Below are positions 24,146-35,391 of a DNA stretch of 59,849 nucleotides, in pieces. The position numbers and the translations under genes were made by a program. Under the pieces are notes generated by a model that saw only the letters and a list, made by a program, of their open reading frames with translations, was not told the origin of the DNA and ran no database searches. Source of the stretch: Pigoraptor chileana. Its lineage: Eukaryota; Opisthokonta; Filasterea. The stretch spans positions 1-59,849 of the forward strand of contig CALSCR010001580.1 of the NCBI GenBank assembly GCA_943704495.1. The letters run 5' to 3'. Position 1 is the first letter of the stretch; each line of letters starts with the position of its first letter.

Positions 24146-26350
24146 ATGTCCGCACTGCGTTTCGAGGGCTCGAGCCATTTCCGGCAGCGCATAGCCTTGG
24201 CGGTGCTGAGCGGGAGGGCAGTGCGCATAGAGAACATTCGCGCACTGGACGACGATCCCGGACTGCGAGGTTTGTCGTCACTCCCTGCTGCATGTCTGTC
24301 ATTGTGTGAAGCGAAGGGCTCCGCATTGTAATGCAGGACGGGGAAGCCGGTACTTGTCTGCTCACAAAGCGGTGCTCATTCAACGCACGCAGATTATGAA
24401 GTAAATTTCCTGCAGTTGGTGGAGAAGGTTACAAATGGAACGGTTGTTGAGATTGGATACACAGGTGAGTTGTGAGTCACAGAATCCGCGGGTGCCCATG
24501 CTTATGTGTGTGCGTGTCCCATGCTTATGTGTGTGCTTGTGTGTGTGTGTGGTGTGACTCTGCTCATCGGTCACCGGGCTTGTTGTGCAGGAACTGCCGT
24601 GCTCGTGCGACCCGGCATAGTGTCGGGGGCGCGGAATGTAGTCCACGACTGCGGGACGGCAAGATCTATCGGTTATTTCTTGGAGGGTATCATTGCCCTC
24701 CTGCCCTTTGGCAAGGCGCCCAGTCGCATCACCTTCACGGGTATTACAAATGACGACCGCGACCCGTCGGTGAGCATTGACGCTGGTGGCTGCTTGAATT
24801 GTGGAGATGCGGCAGTGCTTGATCCGTTTTTGACTGCCAATGCCTTCTCTGCGCTGCCTCTCAGGTTGATACCTTGAGAACTGTTACTTTGCCACTTCTT
24901 CGAAAGTTTGGAATTGACGAAGGGTTGGAGCTTAAGGTGTGTGGGCCCACTATGCACAGTTCCTCACATCTGGCGTTGGTATTATTGGCAATGCAGAGAT
25001 GGTGAATCGTCTGTGCCGTGCATCTCGCTGTTGCAGTGTCTGATTTTGATTTCTACGCCTGCAGATCACAAAGCGCGGTGCGCCTCCGCTCGGCGGTGGG
25101 GAGGTTGTCTTCCAGTGCCCAATAGTGCGCAAACTCATTCCAATGCAGCTCCTTGACCCCGGCAAGATCAAGCGCATCCGAGGAATTGCGTATCCTGGCC
25201 AATCTCTGTTTGCATTCATGCGTGCTTTTCATATTGCGGGTTGCTGGGAATAGGGAGGGGGAGGGAGGGGGAGAGAGCCGACGAGAAATAAGAAAGAGAG
25301 TGACATACACATTCTGCAGTGCTTCCTTGACAGCGCACACACACCACACACTCGCTCAACCTCAGATACTCTACTCGCGTGGCGCCGCAGACTGCCAACA
25401 GAATTGTCGATGCGAGCCGTGCTCTTTTGAACGCATTCATTCCCGATGTGTACATATACACGGACCATTATCGCGGTCAAGAGTCTGGCTTGTGGGTGAA
25501 CGGCTGCGGCGTGTGCGCCTGCCCCGGATGCTGTGCAACCCCATCGTCCCGAGTCCTTTGTTGTCCCTGCTGACAGTCTCTCGCTCCATCCCGCAGGTCT
25601 CCGGGGTTTGCGCTGTCGCTTGTGGCGGAGAGCACTACGGGCACTCTCCTGTGCGCAGAATCCGCAGCCGTTGCCGGTCAGCTGCCGGAGGAGGTCGGCG
25701 AGCGCACCGCGCAGCTGCTGTTTGAGGAAATCAAGAGGGTGTGTATGCGGCCACACATATTTTGCACGTCTGTTACGTCTGTTGCGTATGTGTATGTGTG
25801 CTTGTGTGTGTGTATGTGTTGTCACTTGCTCTTGATAGTGCGCGTGGCTTACATTTTGCGCTAAGTGTGCTGTTGTCATTGTCTGATCCCTGCTTGTCCA
25901 CAACGGCCCACGCTCCAACCCGTTCTCCACTCTCACCTTCACTGAAACTCCACTCTCACCTTCACTGAAACTGCCTACCAAACGATTTCATAAATGTTGC
26001 TGACTGCCATTTATTCCTCAGGGAGGCTGCATTGACACCCAGAATCAGAGTCTCGCAATGCTCCTGATGGCCCTTGGACCGGAAGACGTGTCGCGTGTGC
26101 GCCTTGGAATGCTGTCCCCACATACGTGAGTCTAAACTTGCGTGCATGCAATTTCGAAGTCATCAACACATTCGAAATACTGACACTTTTGCGCTGCGTT
26201 GAACATCTAACGTGTAGGGTTCAGTTCTTGCGGGACATGCGGGACTTCTTTGGAACGACTTTCAAGATCGAAACCGACGCCCAAACGCACAGTCTGCTGG
26301 TGTCATGTATTGGTATCGGTTATCTGAATGTTAGCAAGAAGGTTGCGTAG
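24146..26350 (+). CDS. RCL1: RNA 3'-terminal phosphate cyclase-like protein RCL1
   Basis: Nine exons (24146-24269, 24393-24464, 24591-24769, 24865-24936, 25065-25189, 25366-25491, 25597-25738, 26022-26125, 26218-26350) join in phase to 358 residues, against about 370 in human and yeast RCL1. Hallmarks in order: FEGSSHFRQRIALAVLSGR, IRALDDDPGLRDYE, the GYFLEG and GITNDDRDPS blocks, RGAPPLGGGEVVF, TDHYRGQESGLSPGF, GGCIDTQNQSLALLL-type (here SLAMLLMALG) and the final FFGTTFKIETD. These match the RCL1 branch, not the catalytic RtcA cyclase. RCL1 acts in the nucleolus with Bms1 in 18S rRNA processing. The head-to-head neighbour is CCDC97, with about 260 bases between start codons. Exon 6 ends at 25491, a site chosen to give a Leu codon across the junction. 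Confidence 0.97.
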
Positions 26351-26842
26351 TCGCGTGACGCCGCAATAAACCGATCCACAAAGACGAGACTGTCTCGCGG
26401 TGCACTGGAAGCAGGCATGACGTAATGGTTTATAGACCACAAACGCAGTGGGTAAGGCGCTGCATCATAACTTAGATGGACAGATGCCGCCTTCTCGGAC
26501 TGCCAGTCCATCCCTTATTGCGCAGTATCACTGCAAGTTGAACTCCTTTTCAAACTTGCTCCACGAATCGTGACGAGCCAGATTCGTCAATGTGACGTCC
26601 GCGATTACTACGCACAATTTAAATCGGCACGTGACTACTGCGGCTCTCAGTGTGGCTGACCGTCGGGAATCAGCCGCACTCACTGCTGAGACAGGGGACA
26701 TCTGGGCTATTTTGTGCGTTAGAATTCCTCCCCACACACGCACACACAATCAAGAAGTCGGACCTAAGCTTTGATTTACCAGTTACGAAGCCACGCATAT
26801 CCCTGCAACACTGACTCTCAGTCGTCTCCACAGCACAGAAAA
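26351..26842. other. Intergenic region between RCL1 and GST-like gene
   Basis: No convincing gene. A minus-strand open frame at 26320-26511 (contains LWSINHYVMPASSAPRDSL) overlaps the last RCL1 codons in antisense and could be reached from an ATG near 26729 by a GTGAGT donor, but nothing supports expression. The right part must hold the promoter of the GST-like gene. Confidence 0.5.
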
Positions 26843-27646
26843 ATGTACAGGCTCATCACGATAAGGCCGTCCCATTACAATGAGAAAGCACGTTGGGCAT
26901 TGGATATGTTCGCCATTCCCTATATGGAGGAGCCACACGCTCCAATGTTGCACACGCTCCCCGTGCTGTGGGCGACCCGAGGAGCTGGCAAACGGGATGC
27001 GGTCTCATCTCCTTTGTCCACACCCGTTCTCGTCTTGGACGACGGGGATGTCCTCACAGACAGTACGGCGATAATGCGCTTCGCGGCTTCCTCGTCACCG
27101 CAAGCATCAATATTTCTCAGCGACGCCGCTCTGGAACTGGACCGACGTTTCAGCGATAAACTGGGTGCCCATACTCGTCGCTATTTGTACAACCAACTAC
27201 TTCCCCGCACAGATCTTTTTACCGAGATCGCGAGCGACAACCTTGGGTGGTGGGAAGCGTCTGCAACGTCAGCACTTATGCCCGTGCTGGTTGCTGGCCT
27301 TCGTCGTGGTCTTAACGTCACGGATACTGGCGCACAACGTTCGTTGGAGGTGGTACGAAGTGAATTCGAATTTGTATCAAACCTCCTCAGTGACGGACGG
27401 CAGTTTATCCTTGGTGACACGTTCACCGCTGCCGACCTATCCTTCGCCACGATGGCCTCTCTTGTTCTTCTTGTCCAGAATAGCGAAGGTTACGGGGCGC
27501 ACGTCCCAGCTGTGTCCAAGTGGCCGCCCGCAATGCAGGAAACTGTTCAATTTTTCCGGAATACCCCAGCCGGCAACCACGCTCTGAAAATGTTTTCGTC
27601 CCACAGAGGTAAACGCATTGTGCCTTGTGGCAAAGGGAAACCTTGA
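26843..27646 (+). CDS. Glutathione S-transferase-like protein, intronless
   Basis: A single 267-residue frame. It opens MYRLITIRPSHYNEKARWALD, the thioredoxin-fold start of GSTs, where the usual Cys/Ser-Pro-(Phe/Tyr) active-site region is replaced by SHYNEKARW. A TPVLVLDDGDVLTDSTAIMRF stretch fits the glutathione gamma-glutamyl binding part (TPVL with DS). Residues from about 95 form an all-helical C-terminal domain, with FILGDTFTAADLSFATM matching the GST C-terminal capping motif (FxxGDxxTxADL). The GST class is not clear. Unlike most neighbours it has no introns, and its flanking sequence to the right is AT-rich, so later acquisition is possible but not shown. I chose the ATG at 26843 since the GST fold starts there; the frame is open a little further upstream. 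Confidence 0.85.
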   Translation: MYRLITIRPSHYNEKARWALDMFAIPYMEEPHAPMLHTLPVLWATRGAGKRDAVSSPLSTPVLVLDDGDVLTDSTAIMRFAASSSPQASIFLSDAALELDRRFSDKLGAHTRRYLYNQLLPRTDLFTEIASDNLGWWEASATSALMPVLVAGLRRGLNVTDTGAQRSLEVVRSEFEFVSNLLSDGRQFILGDTFTAADLSFATMASLVLLVQNSEGYGAHVPAVSKWPPAMQETVQFFRNTPAGNHALKMFSSHRGKRIVPCGKGKP

Positions 27647-28292
27647 GCAACAGTCAGTTGACGGTTTCCTCTCCCTTTAGCAATACATGGCTATCCTGAA
27701 TTTATATTTTTGAAGCTCGAGCGAAAACAATAGCTCAGGAAAAGAATCAGCACTCAGAAAAATGGTAGAATTATTGACAAGTGGCGAATAATACTGAGTA
27801 CACAGAAATCCTTTCTTGCGCTTGCGAAACGTATTGGACGGATGAGAAGTGCAATTAATTTATCCATCAATGATCAATGCGCATGGAATAAAATATTTTA
27901 TTGATTTCGTTGGCGCATGCGTATATTTTCGTAATACATACATTTGCATATAAGCACATATAATAGCACTTTAATATATACAAATTGAACCTTTATGGAG
28001 GATCATTAATCAATTTGGAATGTACACAGGTCCTCCTTTAAACAATATGGTAGAAACAATATTGATTTCTGACAGTTTTGTATACTGTTTGCATGAAAAC
28101 AAAACTTCCGATATGTTATTGTATTATTGTACAGTAATTTCCATAGTCCTCGATATAAACAAAGATCACCGACCGTATCTGCAAAAGCGTAACAATAAAT
28201 AAGCGCAGAAAAATGAAGGTTAGCCAAAAAAAATGCAATAAATAAGACCGCGATGAAAGAAAACCGCAGTATTCATTCGCTAGATAAGGAGC
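27647..28292. other. AT-rich intergenic stretch
   Basis: This convergent gap between the GST-like gene and RBX1 is markedly richer in A and T than the rest of the window. It contains only short frames without recognisable protein features. It probably holds two 3' ends (AATAAA-like sequences occur on both strands, for example at 27888-27893). Confidence 0.6.
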
Positions 28293-29191
<899 letters not shown>

Positions 29192-29686
29192 CTTGAATTG
29201 GAGAATTGATTAATGCGATCACAATTATTGACCTGTCAACCTCTTTGAGATGGTACTAAGAAGAAGAAAAACCAAGCAAGCAATGTTAATGCTGTTTGTT
29301 CTAAAGTGTGAATTTGCGATCAAATTTTCGACACAATTCATGTTGCCGTCTGTGACTAAGTTAGTCCCCCCCGGCATCATCATCATCTTCTGCTAAGATG
29401 GTCACACTGACGTCACCTGGTCACATTTACGGGCACCTACATTTCAGCTTGACCCAGGGGGTCAGGACCAGGACACCTGCTTGACCTAAAGTTTTAATCA
29501 GCGTACGGCAGATGGAGTAAACATAATGCGGCATTCGCTCTGTAAAGCTCTGTAAGCATAGCATGTGCGTGCTCAAAAGAACGCTCATTATGTATTAGAT
29601 TTGAACAGAACGCTCACTATGTTTGATTTGTAGCAGACGTGCACAGTAGTTGTTTCTAGGGTTGGGCTGCACTCTGACAGGTTGAG
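29192..29686. promoter_or_regulatory. Divergent promoter region between RBX1 and FHIP
   Basis: The gap has no gene. It contains a palindromic CRE-like TGACGTCA at 29408-29415 and two copies of GAACGCTCAYTATGT near 29579 and 29605. TGACGTCA recurs in two other intergenic regions of the window. Confidence 0.4.
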
Positions 29687-31969
29687 ATGGCGTCTCTCTC
29701 AAACCGGATACGCAGTGGTCTTATGGGCTACCTGGGAAGTGGCACGACTCCAGCTGCGTCACCGACAAATGAAAATGTCGCGCGCACACACGCTCCATTG
29801 GGGGCATCATCGCCCCCAACAACGCCCCGGCAGCGTGGCTCGGCGCAGTCGGCGCAGTCGCCTTCGCAGTTGCAGGCAATGTCCGCTGCGACACCGTCGC
29901 ACGAAGGCGTTGGGGGTACTCCACGGTTTGCAGCGCAGGGACTTGTCACCGGCGGACGATCCTTCATGCAGCTACTGCGGGGCTCGTCGGATTCGTCGCC
30001 AGCCTCTGGAGGAAATTCGACCCCGCCACTTTCCCGGGGCAACAGCCGCGCGGGCCTTGCGGAAATAAGTCGCGAGGGACGGGGCGCAAAGTTGGATCTT
30101 GCTTGTGCCTCCATTTTCCATGCATTGCAGCAGGCGCATCCGCCCGCCATCACGCAGCACGTCCAAGCAATTGCCGCCATGCTGTGTGACGAGGACTCGG
30201 ATAAGGCGGCATCGCAGCCGTGCTTCCGCGCGTTCTTGCACAAAGGCGTGCTCGAGAGGTTGTGCTCGAACAAGGTGCTCGATGCCGTGCCTCATTTGCA
30301 CTACGACCTCCTTCACCTGTTCGGGGTTCTCCTCAAGCGTGTGCGACACCATCCGATCTTGGCGCATCCTCAGTTTCGCAATGCATTGAATTGGACTCTC
30401 CACTCGTGTAATAACGTGGCGCCTTCTACTGATATCGACGATGCGCTGGTGCTTTTGCTGCACACAATATGTGACTGCATCACTCGAGATAACTCGCTTC
30501 TCGTCCTCTTTTTCGACCGCCATATCGGAGGAGCTTCCACAAAGGATGGCGGCCAGTTTGTTGTGTTTAGTTTACTCACGCGATACATCCACATGGACCA
30601 CATGTCTCTGACGGACAGGGCATACGACGGCATTCGCCTCGTTCTTCATCTCGCCGTTACAAATGAGAGCCTTGCAGAGTATATCGCAATATACTCCAAT
30701 TTTTGCGACATTTTGGCGCTGGGATTGGGTGGACTCTACTCAACACTCCCAATGACTATGCTTCAAAGCGACGATGCCCTCACGGCACGTGAGGGCCGTC
30801 TCCTCCTCAGATCGCTCAATCTCTGCTGCGACGCCGTCCGTGTTGGGCCGGCGAATGTGGCGTCAAAGCTGCTCGGCCTCTTTCGCAGCGGTTTCTTGCA
30901 GAGCGTGCTTGTGCCGTCGCTGCTGCAGCCCTCTGATGACGCGGCGGCGGCGGCCACAGTTCACCTCACGGCCATGCTGCGCTCCATTGTGGATGCCCGT
31001 GTGATGCGCGTCGTTCTGGACTGCCTCTTTGCCGAGGCTGCAGATAATGCTGTGCCCTCTGATGTGTTTTGCAAGCGCATATCCGAAGGGGGCGACGTGC
31101 TGTGTTGTTCCACATTGCGATTATTCCACGTACTTCTGGAGCTTAATTGTGAGGACGTGGTGTTTGAATTGGCACTGCGGCACTTGCTGGAAGGCCGTCA
31201 TGTACCCGTGGGCATGCCGTGCTGCACTCACGACGGCGAGTCTCTTGTGGAGTCCGCGCGGCGATTCCTCTCCCTCGCACCCGTGACACCCCACTCTCCC
31301 GATAAATCCAACTTTGCTGACTATTTGGCCGCTGCGGGCGTTGGCGTGCGGCACTGCGCATGGGCATGCCGCGATTGGTCGTTGCCATACAGCCGGTGCG
31401 CAGGGTCGGCATCGACGGGCGCAACCGCGGAGGATGCACAGCGGACCCCATTTGATGGAGGGCCGTTTATCCACGCACTGTTTGTCAGACTCCGCAGAAT
31501 GCTCAAGCAGCCGGTCCGAACGAATTTGCTGCTGACTGCGGTGATCTCTCGTCTCGCCATGTATCCCCAGCCTCTTTTGAGATCATTCCTTCTTGATTGC
31601 CGACTGGTTCTTGCGCCGGGCGTTGTTTCTTTGCACGACGTGTTGCGCAAAATTGTTGCCGATGTGTCAGAACTTGCGCGAACGACGCACGGCTTTGCGG
31701 CATCCCTTCTCAGTGCCCGTGCCTCCCTTGCGCACGGTGTGCATATTGGCAGGCGCGCTTCCACATCAGACCTCGGCGGTGGCAGGGCTCGCGAAGGCGC
31801 TGATGCGCTCATGGCCGTCGTCTGCTACGAGGAATTTGTCAAGGAACTTGCCGCGATCGCCCAGGAGCACGTGACGGTTTCGTGGGGCGACGCCGCTTTT
31901 GCAATTGGTGACGAGTCGGTTGGGGCTGTTACACCTGCCGCCATCAGCGCTGTATCGGCCCACACCTGA
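29687..31969 (+). CDS. FHIP: FHF complex subunit HOOK-interacting protein (FHIP, formerly FAM160/RAI16)
   Basis: One uninterrupted 760-residue frame. The first 135 residues are low-complexity (Ser, Thr, Pro, Gly), a likely disordered head. From about residue 140 the protein is helical and HEAT-like. HLHYDLLHLFGVLLKRVRHHPIL, the stretch around RFLSLAP, and NLLLTAVISRLAMYPQP with LLRSFLLDCR are the blocks that define the family. FHIP proteins form the FHF complex with Hook and AKTIP/FTS, linking early endosomes (through Rab5) to cytoplasmic dynein. The gene is intronless while most neighbours are split. The start is the first Met of the frame. The assignment rests on family memory and overall pattern. 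Confidence 0.8.
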   Translation: MASLSNRIRSGLMGYLGSGTTPAASPTNENVARTHAPLGASSPPTTPRQRGSAQSAQSPSQLQAMSAATPSHEGVGGTPRFAAQGLVTGGRSFMQLLRGSSDSSPASGGNSTPPLSRGNSRAGLAEISREGRGAKLDLACASIFHALQQAHPPAITQHVQAIAAMLCDEDSDKAASQPCFRAFLHKGVLERLCSNKVLDAVPHLHYDLLHLFGVLLKRVRHHPILAHPQFRNALNWTLHSCNNVAPSTDIDDALVLLLHTICDCITRDNSLLVLFFDRHIGGASTKDGGQFVVFSLLTRYIHMDHMSLTDRAYDGIRLVLHLAVTNESLAEYIAIYSNFCDILALGLGGLYSTLPMTMLQSDDALTAREGRLLLRSLNLCCDAVRVGPANVASKLLGLFRSGFLQSVLVPSLLQPSDDAAAAATVHLTAMLRSIVDARVMRVVLDCLFAEAADNAVPSDVFCKRISEGGDVLCCSTLRLFHVLLELNCEDVVFELALRHLLEGRHVPVGMPCCTHDGESLVESARRFLSLAPVTPHSPDKSNFADYLAAAGVGVRHCAWACRDWSLPYSRCAGSASTGATAEDAQRTPFDGGPFIHALFVRLRRMLKQPVRTNLLLTAVISRLAMYPQPLLRSFLLDCRLVLAPGVVSLHDVLRKIVADVSELARTTHGFAASLLSARASLAHGVHIGRRASTSDLGGGRAREGADALMAVVCYEEFVKELAAIAQEHVTVSWGDAAFAIGDESVGAVTPAAISAVSAHT

Positions 31970-32570
31970 ATGCCGGCCGAAAGGCAAGCATCGCAGTAAA
32001 TTATGGTCCAATTGCGGTCTTACAGACTATTGATTTGCTTTTGCGTGAGTTGACTGACGGATTCATCCAAATAGTGAACTTTTAAAAGTGTGAATTAAGT
32101 AGATTCGCTTCAAATTATTCCGTTACGTCCTGTCACTCTGGATTGAAGGGCCGTCACATTATCTGGTTTCGGAACACAGGGAAGGCAGATGGGACTCGCT
32201 AGATAAATGGGAAGGTAGCAAATGGCACGATTCCAACAAAAAAAAACAAGCTACTGCACAACCAGGGCAGACCGGCACAGTTCACTTAATTCGTATTTTA
32301 ATGCGCGTTTGACGCGCGCACGCAGATTGCGGTGTTTCATCGCCACTGCTTCAACGCCGATTAGCCAGACACCCCAGCAAGCTCAGATTAAGTTCGCAAA
32401 AGTATGAGCACCGACTAGATCCAGTCCTTTTCACCGGCGGCAGTGGCCAATTTGAAGAGTGCATTTGTGACCCGCCATCGACTCAGGTACGTTGCAGCAT
32501 ATGTGAATGTAACTCCGCATTTTCGAATGATGACTCTTACGGCTGCGTCTTTTACTATATAATACACAGA
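31970..32570. other. Intergenic region between FHIP and AF4/FMR2-like gene
   Basis: No gene recognised on either strand; only short frames. It must hold the FHIP 3' end and the promoter of the next gene, but I could not pick out a specific element. Confidence 0.6.
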
Positions 32571-33172
32571 ATGGAGAGTGAAAGTCCCGAAGAAATTGTC
32601 AAGGTATGTTGAAATCGCATCAATGGTTCCGCACACACTGCAATTTTCATTGCCCGTACATTGGGTCTAAAAGATTTCTTGTTGAATTGTCGACGCCACA
32701 GCTGATGACATTTCAAGGGGGGCCCCCTGTAAGTGCGATGTTGCCACGCAAAAAGCAAGCATTTTTTGGAAGCCCTGACTCGAGGAAAGACGAGGAGAAG
32801 GCTGAGCGACGAAGCCAGTCGGACCTCTCCAGCCCTCTCAACTTTTCGTCCTTGGGGTCTGATTCGCACTCCGACGTGGTGAGTGCTTGCTCGACGTTGA
32901 TTGATTGGTTGCATACTCGCCCGATTTGCCGTGATTATGGTCGACCGTCTAAGAACCTCACCAAGTGGACCCCAACCCTCCTGTCAACGCAGGATGATGC
33001 GGCAAGCCCTAAACGGGCAAAACCGAATCAACAAAGCAAGGCGATGAATGGCGCCCCGGATGCGCCGCAGGTGAAGTTGGTCCTGCGTGTTGCGGGGCAG
33101 TCGTCCGATGGACCGCCAAAGACAGCGATGCCCCGCAAGCACCCGCGCAGCGAGTCAGAGTCAGACAGTAGT

Positions 33173-33209
<37 letters not shown>

Positions 33210-35262
33210 ACCGCAGGCGGAAGGATTTGTCTCCCCCTGCAAAGCGCCCTGCTGTGCGATCCCGATCGTCCCCCGAGAGTGCCTTGTCACGAAATGGTTC
33301 GGGTGCGGACGCGGGCAGATTAAGCCGGTTGGCTTCGGGTGAAGACCGAGTAACTGAAAATGCAGGCGATGACGTGCGCAAAGATCGCAGTGCGGCGGCC
33401 GCACACGAACGTCGTGACAAAGTTTACGACAAGGAAAAGAAAGAGAGAGATTCCGATCGTGAGCGAACGCTCAAGGGACGCCGGGAGAGCCGCGATGACA
33501 ATGAGGGTCGCACGAGTGGCAAGGAACGGGACAAAGGAAAGGAGAGGGACAGGAATAGGGACAGGGAGAAGGAGCGGGAGAAGGAGCGGGACAGAGAGCG
33601 GGATAAGGAGAGGGATCGACGAGAGCGGGACAAGGAACGAGAGAAGGATGAAAAGAAGGAAAGGGAGAAAGAAAGGGAGCGCGAACGAGAGAAGGACCGG
33701 GAGAGGGAGAGAGAGAGAGAGAAGGAGAGGGAGAGGGAGAGAGAGAAGGAGAGGGAGAGGGAGAGAGAGAAGGAGAGGGAGAGGGAGAGGGAGAAGGAAC
33801 GACACAGGGAGCGAGACAAGGACAGAGAGAGGGATAAGGATCGCGATCGCTCCGATACGAACGGACGCCGTGATAGTCGTCGCCCATCGACCACGGAAGA
33901 AACATACGATGCCCTCTACAAAAAGGCAAAGGCGCAAAAACACGAGGCCGACAAGGTACTGTGAATGATATGCGTCACTTTGAATCTCTTCTGTAATTCA
34001 ACACAAAGTTTAACGAAAAGCTTATTCTACTGCTGAATCCCAGTCGGACGACCCCCACAAGAAGAACCTTCTCTATTTTGATGCAATTCTCTGGTTCATA
34101 CGTGCTGCACACACCCGTGAGGTAAGTGGCGTGGGGAATATTATAAGTCTGCTTTCGCTTTGTGCGAATGGTAATTAATCCGAGTGTGTTTTTGTTGCAT
34201 CTGGACATGCAGCGAGAGGCAAGCAAGCGCTCTGGCAACGAATACATCGTGCAGGCTGTTGAACTGTACAAGGGCACGATTCGCATGATGGAAACAGTCA
34301 TCAACAATTTTCTGGGAACTTCGGACAAGCCCCGCGCCACTCTATGGTAGGGTCCGCAGCGCATATGCAACACTTGCAGAAGGTTCCGAAATGACTGCGT
34401 TGACATGCGGATTTGTCACTTTGCTCTCTTTATCAGTCTCAAATGCAAGGCTATTCTCGAGCGTCGCCTCCATCTTCTTGATGACGGGCTGTTGCGCCGC
34501 GGGGCGAAAGTGCGTGAGTCGCTCAATGCGGCCGTCACAGCAGCGGCTTCACACGCACGACCACACGGCGCTCTTGGCCTTCCACCACCATCAAGGGCCG
34601 ACACAGGTGCTGCACCGCCATCAAACGGATCGGGATTGCAGTCGCCTCAACTCGATCATCAGGTAAAATGTGCTTTCTCTCCCCTGTCTCGCCCGAATTC
34701 TCCGCTCTTCATAATACTATATGGGAGATGGGCGTGCCTAATGCACTCCGATTACTGAAGGGCATGGAAGCCTTTGTCTAAGGTTTACATTTCACTGAGC
34801 TACGTAACTACGACTGTTCATGTTAATGACGCGTCCCCCCATACACATGCACCCACCGCATCTCCTAGTCTCATCTATCTGTGACACTCCCGTCGGCAAC
34901 GGTGGACGCTATTTTGAAATATGTTGACGAAACCCTCCTTACGCTTCGAGCTCGGGAAACCTGGAAACAGAGCGAGACTTATGTTGATCAGGGTAGGATG
35001 CCGGACGCAAAATTTGTTGTTGTGCTTTGGTTTTGTTGCTTCGCCAGAGCACCACAAAGCGCGCTTTTTGCTATCCACTTTCCACTTCCTCTGTTTTTGG
35101 CTTTCACTGACCACGACCACTGACTCCACAATTTACTTTGCGCGGTTTGCAGCGACGTTTGCGCAGTCCACACAAGCGTGCGGCCCCATTTCGCTCGACT
35201 CAAGCCCCTCTTCGGCTGTAGCCTACGTCGAAGATGCTTTGAAACGCATGCATCAGCGATAA
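32571..35262 (+). CDS. AFF: AF4/FMR2 (AFF) family-like protein with C-terminal homology domain
   Basis: Eight exons (32571-32603, 32702-32878, 32993-33955, 34044-34121, 34213-34346, 34437-34662, 34869-34992, 35153-35262) join in phase to 614 residues. Residues 1-250 look disordered, with Ser/Asp repeats (SDDSDDSDD) near 135. About 252-352 is a run of Arg-Glu and Lys-Glu repeats coded by GA-rich DNA. From about 374 to the end the sequence fits the AFF C-terminal homology domain: YKKAKAQKHEAD, LLYFDAILWFIRA, YIVQAVELYKGTIRMM, ATLCLKCKAILERRL, then the far end GPISLDSSPSSAVAYVEDAL, matching GPLxxxSS...LVxYxxxGL of AFF proteins. In animals AFF1/AFF4 are scaffolds of the super elongation complex, binding P-TEFb and ELL; the C-terminal domain dimerises. 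The animal N-terminal motifs are not visible. A function in transcription elongation is inference. Confidence 0.72.
33160..33205 (+). repeat. In-frame GACAGC trinucleotide repeats (Ser-Asp tract)
   Basis: Repeated GACGACAGC units inside the AFF-like exon 3 code for an acidic SDDSDD tract. Confidence 0.9.
33540..33840 (+). repeat. GAGAGGGAGAGA coding repeat (Arg-Glu/Lys-Glu tract)
   Basis: GA-rich tandem repeats with a 6- to 30-base period encode about 100 residues of alternating Arg, Glu and Lys in the AFF-like protein. The complementary strand is open too (Ser-Leu or Pro-Leu repeats), which is an artefact of the repeat. Confidence 0.9.
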
Positions 35263-35391
35263 CCAGGGCCACAACCCTTCTGTGGGCTGATGGAAATTAA
35301 AAGACGACCGAAAACTTTTCATTTCCGTGCACACACAGAAACGCATTCTATTTACAGCGAAACACATGAATGGGGAACGACATGTCGCAGT

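Noticed and set aside
26320-26749. Small minus-strand gene antisense to the RCL1 end
   Set aside because: Overlaps RCL1 coding sequence, has no recognisable family, and depends on one speculative splice.
33320-33943. Minus-strand frame reading Leu-Pro-Leu repeats like a membrane protein
   Set aside because: It is the exact complement of the GA-rich Arg-Glu coding repeat of the AFF-like gene; no splice or domain evidence.
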